Assembly (NCBI GenBank): GCA_002773415.1
Contig: PFBD01000008.1
Span: 1 to 54,021 of the forward strand
From: Candidatus Harrisonbacteria bacterium CG10_big_fil_rev_8_21_14_0_10_49_15
Lineage (GTDB): Bacteria; Patescibacteriota; Minisyncoccia; UBA6257; 1-14-0-10-44-23
Direction: 5' to 3'
DNA length: 54,021 nucleotides
In this document: positions 41,369 to 48,336 of the stretch, piece by piece
Layout of the letters: each line of letters starts with the position of its first letter
How positions within the stretch are numbered: position 1 is the stretch's first letter
The notes under the pieces: model-generated
The model's input: only the letters and a program-made list of their open reading frames with translations
The model's database searches: none
What the model was told of the DNA's origin: nothing
Position numbers and translations under genes: made by a program

Positions 41369-42115
41369 ATGAAAAAGTTGTTAATGGCGAATTGGAAGAT
41401 GAATCCGAAGACCGAGAAAGAGGCGATTCGTTTGGCGAAGGCGAGTGATGCGGCTAATGTTGTGGTTTATCCGCCTTTTCCGTTTTTGCCGGCTGTGGCT
41501 AAGGCGCTGAAGAAGGCGACTTTAGGAGCGCAAGATCTTTTTTGGGAGGCAGAGACCGGGCCTTATACGGGCGAGGTATCGGCGCGAGAGTTGAAGTCTG
41601 TTGGCGTGGAGTATGTGATTATTGGTCACTCTTCGCGTCGGGCGCTTGGTGAGAAAGATGAAGTTATCGCCAAAAAAGTTCAAGCCGCTCTATCAGTTGG
41701 TTTGGTGCCGATTCTTTGCGTTGGAGAGGTTTTAGAGGAGCGGGAGGCGGGTCGGGCGCAGGAGGTGGTGGACAAGCAGCTACGAACAGTTTTGAGCCAG
41801 CTGCCACTTGTGGCACATGGCCAACTTTTTGTTGCTTATGAACCGGTTTGGGCGATAAGCACCACGCCGCACTCTAGCGGTCTACAGTCTCTTTCCGCTG
41901 AAGAAGCACCGGCTAAGTCTGTAGAACTTATTCGGTATATGCAGCATATGGTGAGCACGATACAAATGGAGACGAAGTTTTTGTACGGGGGCTCAGTGAA
42001 CTTAAAGAATGTGCAAGAGGTCTTTGGTTATGATGAGATAGATGGGGCGCTGGTTGGGGGGGCGAGCTTGAAAGCGGCCGAGTTTGGGAAGATGATAAAA
42101 GAAGTGAGTACGTAG
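41369..42115 (+). CDS. tpiA: Triosephosphate isomerase
   Basis: 248 aa. It interconverts dihydroxyacetone phosphate and glyceraldehyde 3-phosphate in glycolysis. Visible catalytic residues are Lys in ANWKMNP, His in IIGHSSRR and Glu in VAYEPVWAI, and the phosphate loop is LYGGSV. The start is ATG 41369, 7 nt after TATAAT (41356-41361), rather than the ORF-track codon at 41339 (leaderless). It is the only central-carbon enzyme in the window. Confidence 0.96.
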   Translation: MKKLLMANWKMNPKTEKEAIRLAKASDAANVVVYPPFPFLPAVAKALKKATLGAQDLFWEAETGPYTGEVSARELKSVGVEYVIIGHSSRRALGEKDEVIAKKVQAALSVGLVPILCVGEVLEEREAGRAQEVVDKQLRTVLSQLPLVAHGQLFVAYEPVWAISTTPHSSGLQSLSAEEAPAKSVELIRYMQHMVSTIQMETKFLYGGSVNLKNVQEVFGYDEIDGALVGGASLKAAEFGKMIKEVST

Positions 42116-42195
42116 TGCTTAGGCGTGAAAGGATTTGGCGAGTGTTTCGTCGTAGATAGGAGCACGAAACTCTAATTACCCTGCTCCAGGCGTGG

Positions 42196-42201
42196 TATAA
42201 T
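42196..42201 (+). promoter_or_regulatory. -10 box of the SIMPL-domain gene
   Basis: TATAAT lies inside a short CGTG..CACG inverted repeat. GGAGG at 42237-42241 lies 12 nt before the ATG at 42254, so this gene has a leader and a ribosome site. Confidence 0.55.
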
Positions 42202-42253
42202 AAATCACGCTTGTTAGAATTAATATTACAATAGTGGAGGTTAATAGTTATAT

Positions 42254-43030
42254 ATGTTTAAAAAAGAAACAATGGAGGGGATGAAGGGAATTTTTTGGAT
42301 GCTGCTCAATGTGGTGATGGTGTTTGTGCTTTTCTTAGGAATAATCGGCATGACCGCTATTGCGCGCTACAGCAACGCGGTGGTGCCATCGCGAACAGTT
42401 ACTGTTACCGGAGAGGGGGAGGTAGAAGTGAGTCCGGATCTAGCGACATTGAATTTTTCAGTTGTGACTCAGGGGAAAGATCCGGATGCAATTACAAAAC
42501 AGAACACAGAGAAGATGAACACTGTGATTGCGTTTGTGAAGGAGCAGGGCATTGAGGCTAAGGATATTAAGACCAGTAATTTTAATCTTTATCCGCGCTA
42601 CACCTATCTGGAGCGAGAGGAGCCGTCTATTACCGGTTACGAGTTGAATCAAGGCGTGACTGTTAAGATTCGAGATTTGGACAAGGTGAGCACGATTGTT
42701 GGTGGTTTGACCAGCCGTGGTATAAATCAGATAAGCTCGGTTAGTTACAGTATTGATGACCCGGAGGCTCAGCGCGTGGAGGCTCGCCAAGAGGCGTTCG
42801 CTGAGGCATATGAGAAGGCGCGAGTAATGGCAAGGCAGAATGGGGTGCGGATTGCGCGAGTGATAAACTTCAGTGAAGGCTTTTCCGGAGGCTATCCGCC
42901 GATAATGTATGCTAAGGAGGAGGCTTATGGTCGCGGTGGCGATATGGCGATGTCTAGCGCGATGCCGAATTTTGAGGCCGGGAGTGAGGAGGTTAAAGTG
43001 TTTGTGACGGTGACGTACGAGATAGAATAA
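42254..43030 (+). CDS. SIMPL-domain (DUF541/YggE-like) membrane-anchored protein
   Basis: 258 aa. A membrane anchor (about 14-37) is followed by a SIMPL domain, starting VTVTGEGEVEVSPDLATLNFSVVTQGKDP and running through ARQEAFAEAYEKARVMARQNG. Family members are exported, form ring-like or periplasmic assemblies and are linked to oxidative stress; their biochemical role is unclear. It stands alone between tpiA and the FtsB-like gene. Confidence 0.88.
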   Translation: MFKKETMEGMKGIFWMLLNVVMVFVLFLGIIGMTAIARYSNAVVPSRTVTVTGEGEVEVSPDLATLNFSVVTQGKDPDAITKQNTEKMNTVIAFVKEQGIEAKDIKTSNFNLYPRYTYLEREEPSITGYELNQGVTVKIRDLDKVSTIVGGLTSRGINQISSVSYSIDDPEAQRVEARQEAFAEAYEKARVMARQNGVRIARVINFSEGFSGGYPPIMYAKEEAYGRGGDMAMSSAMPNFEAGSEEVKVFVTVTYEIE

Positions 43031-43078
43031 GGCTTTCAGGGTGAGGGAGGACATCACCTTGTGGTATGATGGGAGGTG

Positions 43079-43354
43079 ATGAAGTTTTTCTTCGGGTTAT
43101 TTTTCTTAGCAATATTGGGTTTTTTGGCAACGCAGTTGTATAGTTTGCGTACTCATACCGCGACTTATAATGATCAACTCGGTGAGTTTGGCGCTGAGGC
43201 GAGCTTGCTTCAGGCTGAGAATCGGCAGTTACGGCAAGATCTGCAGTACTATAGCCAAGACGAAAATTTGGCCAAGGAGCTTAGGGCGCAGTTCAACTAC
43301 CGGGCTCCGGATGAAAAACTTTTTATTTTGGTGTCACCGCAAGGGGATGAGTAA
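43079..43354 (+). CDS. FtsB/DivIC-like septum protein
   Basis: 91 aa. One membrane helix (about 2-21), a coiled coil (LGEFGAEASLLQAENRQLRQDLQYY) and a short C-terminal element (KELRAQFNYRAPDEKLFILV) match the septum-formation-initiator family. It would join FtsL/FtsQ-type partners at the division site. ATG 43079 is preferred to the overlapping GTG at 43076. Confidence 0.8.
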   Translation: MKFFFGLFFLAILGFLATQLYSLRTHTATYNDQLGEFGAEASLLQAENRQLRQDLQYYSQDENLAKELRAQFNYRAPDEKLFILVSPQGDE

Positions 43355-43383
43355 TTGCGGAGCTAACGCAGATTTTCTGATAG

Positions 43384-43454
43384 AGCGGAATACGAGAATC
43401 GAACTCGTGTCTCTTGCTTGGGAAGCAAGCGTACTACCACTGTACTAATCCCGC
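43384..43454 (-). tRNA. tRNA-Gly (CCC)
   Basis: 71 nt with acceptor GCGGGAT/ATTCCGC, D-loop AGTGGTA, anticodon loop TTCCCAA (CCC) and T-loop TTCGATT. CCA is not encoded. Confidence 0.93.
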
Positions 43455-43501
43455 TTTTATTAGTGATTTCGGAATACAGCTATTATACTAGAAGCTAAAG
43501 A

Positions 43502-45334
43502 ATGCGTAAATTCTCGAAGACAAAAATAGGGGCTTTTGCAGGTGGACTTATTTTGTTTTTAGTTTTGGTTGGCGCTGGAGTTGCCGTGTTTGAATATCAG
43601 TACGTGGGCCGATTTTATCCCGGCGTTCAGTTGGCTGGAGAGAATATTTCCGGGAAGACTTATAGTGAGGTTGCAGATAAGGTGCGTCAGGTGGTGGAGC
43701 GGTTGGAGAAAGATGGAATCGTTTTAGTGGTAGAGACGGCTGGCTCTAGTCATGTGGTCAGCGTGCCACAGACAAGTGTTGGACTGACATCGGATACAGT
43801 TGTGGATTATTATTCTGTTGGTGATTGGGAGGCGACTTTGGCAAAGGCGTATCAGCGGGGGCGGTCTGGCTCGCTATTGGAACACGTCAGACAGCAGGCG
43901 TGGTTGATTATTAGGGGGCAGTCATTTGAGTTTCCTTTCATTATTAGGCAAGGGGCGCTTAGTTCATTGATTGAGCGAGAGTTGGACAGAGTTTTATCCA
44001 AACCACAGCCGGCTCATTTTGTTGTTCGGGATGGGACTGTGGAGGTTGCTCGTGAGCAGCTTGGCGAGAGGGTCTCGGTGTCAGAGGTCATCGGTCTAAT
44101 TGATTCCTTGTTGCGATCGCTGACAAAAAATACAATACCACTAGTGACCGAGCAGGTGCCTGTTGGGGCGACCAGTGATGAGTTGCGGCCGCTAACCGGC
44201 TTTGTGGCAGACGCTATTTTGCCCTTAGTGGTTCGTTTTAACTACAATGGTTATTGGGCGGCGGCGTATGGAGGTACATTAGCGAGTTGGCTGACTGTTT
44301 CAGATACGCCAGAGAAGACGTTGGAGTTTCGTAAAGAATCAGTAGAGCTGTTTTTACATAATCGTTTTGGTGTATATATTGAGAATCCGATGAGTAGTAG
44401 TCGGTTTGCGTTTGTTGGCGGCAAGTTGGAAGAGATCGTCGCCGGTCAGGCAGGGGAGGCGATTGCAGTGGATAAGGTGATAGCTGAGCTGAATGACGTT
44501 TTGCGGTCGCGGTTAGCGGATCATGAAGCGCCTTTAATCGGTGCAGATCTTTCTGATACTGTTCGGATAACGGTTGGGACCACGCGGCAGGAGCCGGTCG
44601 TAACCAAGGACACGGTGGATCGGTATGATATCCGGGAGTTGGTGGCGACGGCACGAACGAGTTTTGGTGGTAGTACGGCCGACCGAAAGCATAACATCGC
44701 GCTGGCGGCCGCAAAGCTGAACGGGGTTTTGATAGCGCCAGGGGAAGAGTTTTCAACAGTGAATGGCATTGGTTACATTACTGAGGATCAGGGTTATAAA
44801 AAGGAGTATGTCATTAAAGGAAATGAGAGCGTGAAAGAGTTAGGGGGCGGGCTGTGTCAGTTGGCGACCACTTTGTTTAGAACGGCGCTGAATGCCGGTG
44901 TGCAGATAACCGAGCGGCAGAACCACAGCTATGTGGTCGGCTATTACGGGCCAGGCTTAGACGCGACCATCTACGGTCCGCATCCGGACTTGCGGTTTAT
45001 GAATGATACCGGGCACTACCTGTTACTGCAGGGTCGGGTAGAGGGGGATGAGCTGGTGTTTGAGCTTTACGGGCAAAAAGACGGGCGAGTGGCCTCTATT
45101 AGCGAGCCTAAGATATTCAACCGCATCCCGCCACCACCACCAAAATATATTCCAAGTACGGAGTTGGCGCTTGGCGAAGAAAAATGTACGGAGCAGGCGA
45201 GATACGGTATGGAGGCAGAGGCGACCTATACGGTGAAGTATCAAGACGGTAGTACCCGAGAGCAGATATTTAAGAGCAAATATCGGCCTTGGCAAAAGGT
45301 GTGTTTGGTGGGGGTGGGGCAGGCGGGGTATTGA
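43502..45334 (+). CDS. VanW-family cell-wall protein
   Basis: 610 aa. A membrane anchor (about 8-30) precedes a peptidoglycan-binding-like region that appears twice (YPGVQLAGENISGKTYSEV; later repeats around 190-340). The VanW domain follows (EEFSTVNGIGYITEDQGYKKEYVIKG, GGGLCQLATTLFRTAL, ERQNHSYVVGYYGPGLDATIYGP), then a C-terminal G5-like segment. The family is tied to the cell wall, but its chemistry is unknown. Its TGA stop overlaps the -35 box of the DGR target gene. Confidence 0.9.
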   Translation: MRKFSKTKIGAFAGGLILFLVLVGAGVAVFEYQYVGRFYPGVQLAGENISGKTYSEVADKVRQVVERLEKDGIVLVVETAGSSHVVSVPQTSVGLTSDTVVDYYSVGDWEATLAKAYQRGRSGSLLEHVRQQAWLIIRGQSFEFPFIIRQGALSSLIERELDRVLSKPQPAHFVVRDGTVEVAREQLGERVSVSEVIGLIDSLLRSLTKNTIPLVTEQVPVGATSDELRPLTGFVADAILPLVVRFNYNGYWAAAYGGTLASWLTVSDTPEKTLEFRKESVELFLHNRFGVYIENPMSSSRFAFVGGKLEEIVAGQAGEAIAVDKVIAELNDVLRSRLADHEAPLIGADLSDTVRITVGTTRQEPVVTKDTVDRYDIRELVATARTSFGGSTADRKHNIALAAAKLNGVLIAPGEEFSTVNGIGYITEDQGYKKEYVIKGNESVKELGGGLCQLATTLFRTALNAGVQITERQNHSYVVGYYGPGLDATIYGPHPDLRFMNDTGHYLLLQGRVEGDELVFELYGQKDGRVASISEPKIFNRIPPPPPKYIPSTELALGEEKCTEQARYGMEAEATYTVKYQDGSTREQIFKSKYRPWQKVCLVGVGQAGY

Positions 45335-45360
45335 CAAAATAGGCGATACCGTGCTATAAT
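45331..45360 (+). promoter_or_regulatory. Strong promoter of the DGR target gene
   Basis: Perfect TTGACA (45331-45336), an 18-nt spacer and perfect TATAAT (45355-45360). The -35 box overlaps the vanW stop codon. The predicted 5' leader is about 170 nt. Confidence 0.85.
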
Positions 45361-45395
45361 TAGAGGTAGAAGTTTGATATAGTTATTTTGCTGAT

Positions 45396-45452
45396 TTTGG
45401 CCGCATATTTAGCCTTGTTTTAACCATAAATTGGGTTGGATATGCGGCCAAA
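45396..45452 (+). promoter_or_regulatory. Long stem-loop in the DGR target leader
   Basis: tttggccgcata (45396-45407) pairs perfectly with tatgcggccaaa (45441-45452). A nested AACC/GGTT stem lies in the loop. It may stabilise the mRNA or control translation of the target gene. Confidence 0.6.
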
Positions 45453-45539
45453 TGGAGCCGCGTGTGGGCCTACGAACGTTTTGCCAATGGTTGGCGAGAT
45501 TAGTAGGGTGCCCGGCAGACTACAAAGGAGTTTTCTGCC

Positions 45540-46157
45540 ATGACCACGACGACCGATTCTCCGATCACGCCCGAACAGCTCCACGAGGGGCACGGGTTTC
45601 TGTGTCGGCTGTCGAACCCGGGGTACCAGGCGCGTCGCGCGCTGATCGCGCGGGCGAGCGACCCCAACCGACACCCGGGCTACCTGGTCGACCACGACCC
45701 GAGCAGCTCGGTCCGGCGCGCCTGCGCGCTGGACGTAGCGACCTGCGGGCCAAAGCTGGACGCGCCGTTCAACGGCGCGCAGATCCTCACCGACGTCTAC
45801 GGTGAGGAGGATGGCGGTTTCGACCTCACCACGGTCGAGCCGCTGCACCTCGATACGACGCTTCGGCTCGGAGCGGCCTGCGAGAAGATCCTGCCGCGGC
45901 GGGAGAAGCTCTCCATGGGTGGCCGCAGGCTCCGCTGGTTCGTGAAGAACGCGAACGCCGGCACGCTGCCGCTTGCCGACCAGTGGAAGAAGCAGGGGAA
46001 GGTCATCTTCTTCCCCGACACTTCCTGGCGGCACGACAGCGGCAACGAGTACGTCCGGTACGCCTACGTCAATGACGGCCAGTGGGTCGTCCGCTACCAC
46101 TGGCTCGGCTTCGACGTCGGCGGGCGCTTCTGCGTCCTCGTCAGCAAGGAGGTCTAG
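45540..46157 (+). CDS. DGR target (variable) protein
   Basis: 205 aa, GC-rich, with AGGAG 9 nt before the ATG. The first 160 residues match nothing I know, and no signal peptide or membrane segment is seen, so it is probably cytoplasmic. Residues of about 161-203 are the variable region. Compared with the template, 11 residues differ: His165, Ser167, Val183, Val184, Arg185, His187, Gly190, Phe191, Gly194, Gly195 and Phe197. The ending RFCVLVS recalls the closing strand of C-type-lectin-like variable folds of known DGR targets. The ligand is unknown. Confidence 0.88.
   Translation: MTTTTDSPITPEQLHEGHGFLCRLSNPGYQARRALIARASDPNRHPGYLVDHDPSSSVRRACALDVATCGPKLDAPFNGAQILTDVYGEEDGGFDLTTVEPLHLDTTLRLGAACEKILPRREKLSMGGRRLRWFVKNANAGTLPLADQWKKQGKVIFFPDTSWRHDSGNEYVRYAYVNDGQWVVRYHWLGFDVGGRFCVLVSKEV
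46022..46147 (+). repeat. DGR variable region (VR)
   Basis: 126 bp aligning without gaps to the TR at 46552-46677 (offset 530). There are 13 differences, all where the TR has adenine. The final 18 bases (ctgcgtcctcgtcagcaa) are identical and are the likely initiation site of mutagenic homing. Confidence 0.95.
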
Positions 46158-46551
46158 GAAACTTGGGCTTTGGGAATCTTCGGATTCTCGGGCCCTCGGT
46201 TCCTCGGTCCCGCAAACCCTACGACCCTGGCAGAAGTTCTGTCGGGGTCGTTCACATTTTGATATACTTTGAAGCGGATAGTACGTGACAACGCGCGGTT
46301 TCGTTTGGTGCTAACCAAGCGAGGTTGCACGTGGCCGAATTCCAGAGACAGGTTGCGCAGAGCTGTGGGCGGCTAAGTGAAAGCAAAGTTTCCCCGGGTG
46401 TCGCGCTTGATACTCTTAATATACTTTTATACTCCTTGGTATCGTGCGCTAGCGCATTGAACCCAGTAGGTCATACTGCTGAATGAGATGCGGAATCAGA
46501 TACAATCCTGAGAATATTCAATGGATGGTGTGGTGGAAGGTGCATGGTACG
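46158..46551 (+). other. Non-coding stretch between the DGR target and TR
   Basis: About 390 bases with no gene. It holds the 13-bp hairpin at 46222-46250 and several promoter-like -10 boxes: TATACT at 46263, 46421 and 46429, and TACAAT at 46501, which lies 45 nt before the TR. This part is likely to carry the promoter and 5' part of the TR RNA, but I cannot pick the start. Confidence 0.5.
46222..46250 (+). terminator. Perfect 13-bp hairpin downstream of VR
   Basis: cgaccctggcaga pairs with tctgtcggggtcg (with G-T pairs) around a 3-nt loop and is followed by ttcacatttt. It terminates the target mRNA and may also be the DNA hairpin that promotes mutagenic homing in known DGRs. Confidence 0.7.
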
Positions 46552-46677
46552 TTCCTGGCGGAACGACAACGGCAACGAGTACGTCCGGTACGCCTACGTC
46601 AATGACGGCCAGTGGATCATCAACTACAACTGGCTCGACAACGACGTCGACGAGCGCTACTGCGTCCTCGTCAGCAA
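46552..46677 (+). repeat. DGR template repeat (TR)
   Basis: 126 bp, same orientation as VR. It contains 32 adenines, and AAC codons cluster at the positions changed in VR (as in RND-N, IINYNW, LDND). The reverse transcriptase would copy TR RNA with adenine errors and paste the cDNA over VR. Confidence 0.95.
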
Positions 46678-46698
46678 TGGGTATGGTATATGCCGCTG

Positions 46699-46723
46699 GC
46701 TGCGCATTAGACTAATGCGCAGC
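46699..46723 (+). terminator. Perfect hairpin ending the TR RNA
   Basis: gctgcgcattag and its exact complement around a single base, 22 nt after TR, followed by a T-rich stretch. It overlaps the 3' end of avd on the other strand and probably ends both transcripts. Confidence 0.65.
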
Positions 46724-47056
46724 TTCTGTGGCAGTTTTCTTTAGCCATCCGCCGAGCATTCTGCCGATGGTTGCAAGTTGTTCGGAAAGCAAGGCGTAGT
46801 GCTTGGTCTCAATGGATTTTGTTTCCCAGAGGATCATTAAAAAGAATTTAAGCAGGTCAAAATTGGTATTGGCTTTTTGTAAGATGAGTAACTTTTGCTC
46901 TTGTGGTGTATATCGCGCCAAGAAGATAAGTTTCAAAACCGCGATGAAAAGGCCGTCGATTTCTTCTCCAAGAGTGTATCTGGCTGATTTAGTGAGGTGT
47001 TGCTTGAGATTAAACCAAGTTTTATAACAACTAACCAAATGTTGCAAAATACTCAA
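46712..47056 (-). CDS. avd: DGR accessory variability determinant (Avd)
   Basis: 114 aa four-helix-bundle protein. Family features are ARYTLGEEIDGLFIAVLKLI, NTNFDLLKFFLMILWETKSIETKHYALLSEQ and the ending IGRMLGGWLKK. Avd forms a basic pentamer that binds the reverse transcriptase and TR RNA and is needed for mutagenic homing. It lies on the minus strand, divergent from the RT and convergent with TR, unlike the usual co-directional order. The start is TTG at 47056; the frame is closed by a stop just above a run of 11 C (G on the plus strand). Confidence 0.9.
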   Translation of the reverse strand: MSILQHLVSCYKTWFNLKQHLTKSARYTLGEEIDGLFIAVLKLIFLARYTPQEQKLLILQKANTNFDLLKFFLMILWETKSIETKHYALLSEQLATIGRMLGGWLKKTATEAAH

Positions 47057-47065
47057 ATTTCCAGC

Positions 47066-47076
47066 GGGGGGGGGGG
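47066..47076 (+). repeat. G11 homopolymer between avd and RT
   Basis: Eleven consecutive G bases in the 38-nt gap between the divergent avd and RT genes. Neither gene has an ATG start near it. Confidence 0.95.
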
Positions 47077-47094
47077 CTTCTTAAAGGGTCTGTT

Positions 47095-48078
47095 TTGGCT
47101 CATGTATTTGAAGAGATAGTTTCAGTTGAAAACTTGCTTTTAGCTTGGCAAGAATTTCTTAAGGGTAAGAGAAATAAAAAAGATGTTCAGGAGTTCTCCC
47201 TGCATCTTATGGATAATCTCCTTATTTTACACGAAGAGCTAAAAAAGGAAATCTACGCCCATGGTCTTTATAAGTATTTCAGGATAAACGACCCCAAGCC
47301 AAGAGATATCCACAAAGCCAGCGTCAGGGATAGATTGGTCCACCACGCCATTTATCGAGTTCTCTATCCCTACTTTAGCAAGCGATTTATAGCCGACTCT
47401 TATTCTTGTCAACTAGGAAAAGGCACGCACAAAGCGCTCAATCGTTTTCGCAGATTTGCCTTTAAGGTGAGCAGAAATCACACCCGCACCTGTTGGATTC
47501 TGAAGTGCGATATCAGAAAGTTTTTCGCGAACATAGATCACCAAATTCTGCTTCAAATTCTGCAGAAACACATCCAAGACGCCGATACTTTGTGGCTGCT
47601 TAACCAGGTTGTTAAAAGTTTTAACTCTGGTGAAGGCGGTATGACGCGTCATACCGCCATGGGTCTGCCGCTTGGTAATCTCACCAGTCAGTTGCTTGTG
47701 AATATTTACATGCATGAGTTTGATCAGTGGGTGAAGCGCGGCTTGAAATTCAAGTACTATATCCGCTATGCGGATGACTTTGTGTTTTTATCTACGGACA
47801 GAAATGAACTGGAGCGGCTCATTCCACGGATTCAGGATTTTCTGCAGAACAAGCTCAAACTACAACTGCATCCTAACAAGCTATTTATCAAAACCCTGGC
47901 TTCCGGCGTGGACTTTTTGGGTTGGGTGCATTTTCCGGATCACCGCGTCTTGCGGACAGCGACTAAACGGCGGATGCTGCGAAAAGTGGTTGGATTTTCT
48001 AACGAAGCTATGACCTCTTCGTATTTGGGGATGCTGTCGCATGGGAACGCGCGGAAGTTGGAGAAATTTTTAGAATAA
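47095..48078 (+). CDS. DGR reverse transcriptase
   Basis: 327 aa. It has the RT core LKCDIRKFFANIDH, the DGR-type motif 4 GLPLGNLTSQ (instead of the group II QG...SP) and the catalytic YIRYADDFVF, with FLGW downstream. It copies the TR RNA with errors at adenine. The frame begins with TTG 47095 and is open further up to 47035, so the real start is uncertain. A 24-bp perfect palindrome (47635-47658) adds GGMTRHTA just before motif 4. It lacks maturase and endonuclease domains, ruling out a group II intron. Confidence 0.93.
   Translation: MAHVFEEIVSVENLLLAWQEFLKGKRNKKDVQEFSLHLMDNLLILHEELKKEIYAHGLYKYFRINDPKPRDIHKASVRDRLVHHAIYRVLYPYFSKRFIADSYSCQLGKGTHKALNRFRRFAFKVSRNHTRTCWILKCDIRKFFANIDHQILLQILQKHIQDADTLWLLNQVVKSFNSGEGGMTRHTAMGLPLGNLTSQLLVNIYMHEFDQWVKRGLKFKYYIRYADDFVFLSTDRNELERLIPRIQDFLQNKLKLQLHPNKLFIKTLASGVDFLGWVHFPDHRVLRTATKRRMLRKVVGFSNEAMTSSYLGMLSHGNARKLEKFLE
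47635..47658. repeat. 24-bp perfect palindrome inside the RT gene
   Basis: ggcggtatgacg and its exact complement, read in frame directly before the GLPLGNLTSQ motif. It looks like another in-frame palindromic insertion. Confidence 0.8.
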
Positions 48079-48153
48079 GATCGCCTGAGTGAAATGTATG
48101 CGCTTTATATAACTCATTGTAATTTCAGATGGGCTAAGGTAGTCTAAGAATAT

Positions 48154-48336
48154 ATGACTAAGGTGGAGCTCCAGAAAATTGAAAAGATGGCCGCGGAGAG
48201 TGCTACGCTCGCGCGCAAGGCGTTGCGAAAGAGCGATGAGCTTGAGGCGTATTTGAGTTTGCTGGAGTATCGAGCCGGCAAGGCGCAAAAGCATGCCTCG
48301 GTGAGCGCCCTGTTTAAGAAACTGAAATTGCGATGA
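48154..48336 (+). CDS. Putative antitoxin
   Basis: 60 aa, charged and helical (VELQKIEKMAAESATLARKALRKSDELEAYLSLLEY). I do not recognise the family, but it overlaps the RelE-type toxin gene by 4 nt (ATGA), the usual antitoxin position. It would bind the toxin and probably the promoter. Confidence 0.7.
   Translation: MTKVELQKIEKMAAESATLARKALRKSDELEAYLSLLEYRAGKAQKHASVSALFKKLKLR

Noticed and set aside
45420-46100. 226-aa minus-strand ORF opposite the DGR target
   Set aside because: It is a shadow created by the high GC content; the plus-strand gene has promoter, ribosome site and DGR logic.
46521-46744. TR region as a protein-coding gene or target-gene pseudogene
   Set aside because: The frame exists because TR copies coding sequence, but there is no ribosome site, and the adenine-only differences plus the adjacent RT and avd make it a template repeat.
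47095-48078. RT as a group II intron or retron enzyme
   Set aside because: There is no maturase or endonuclease domain, motif 4 is GNLTSQ, and avd plus TR/VR are adjacent.
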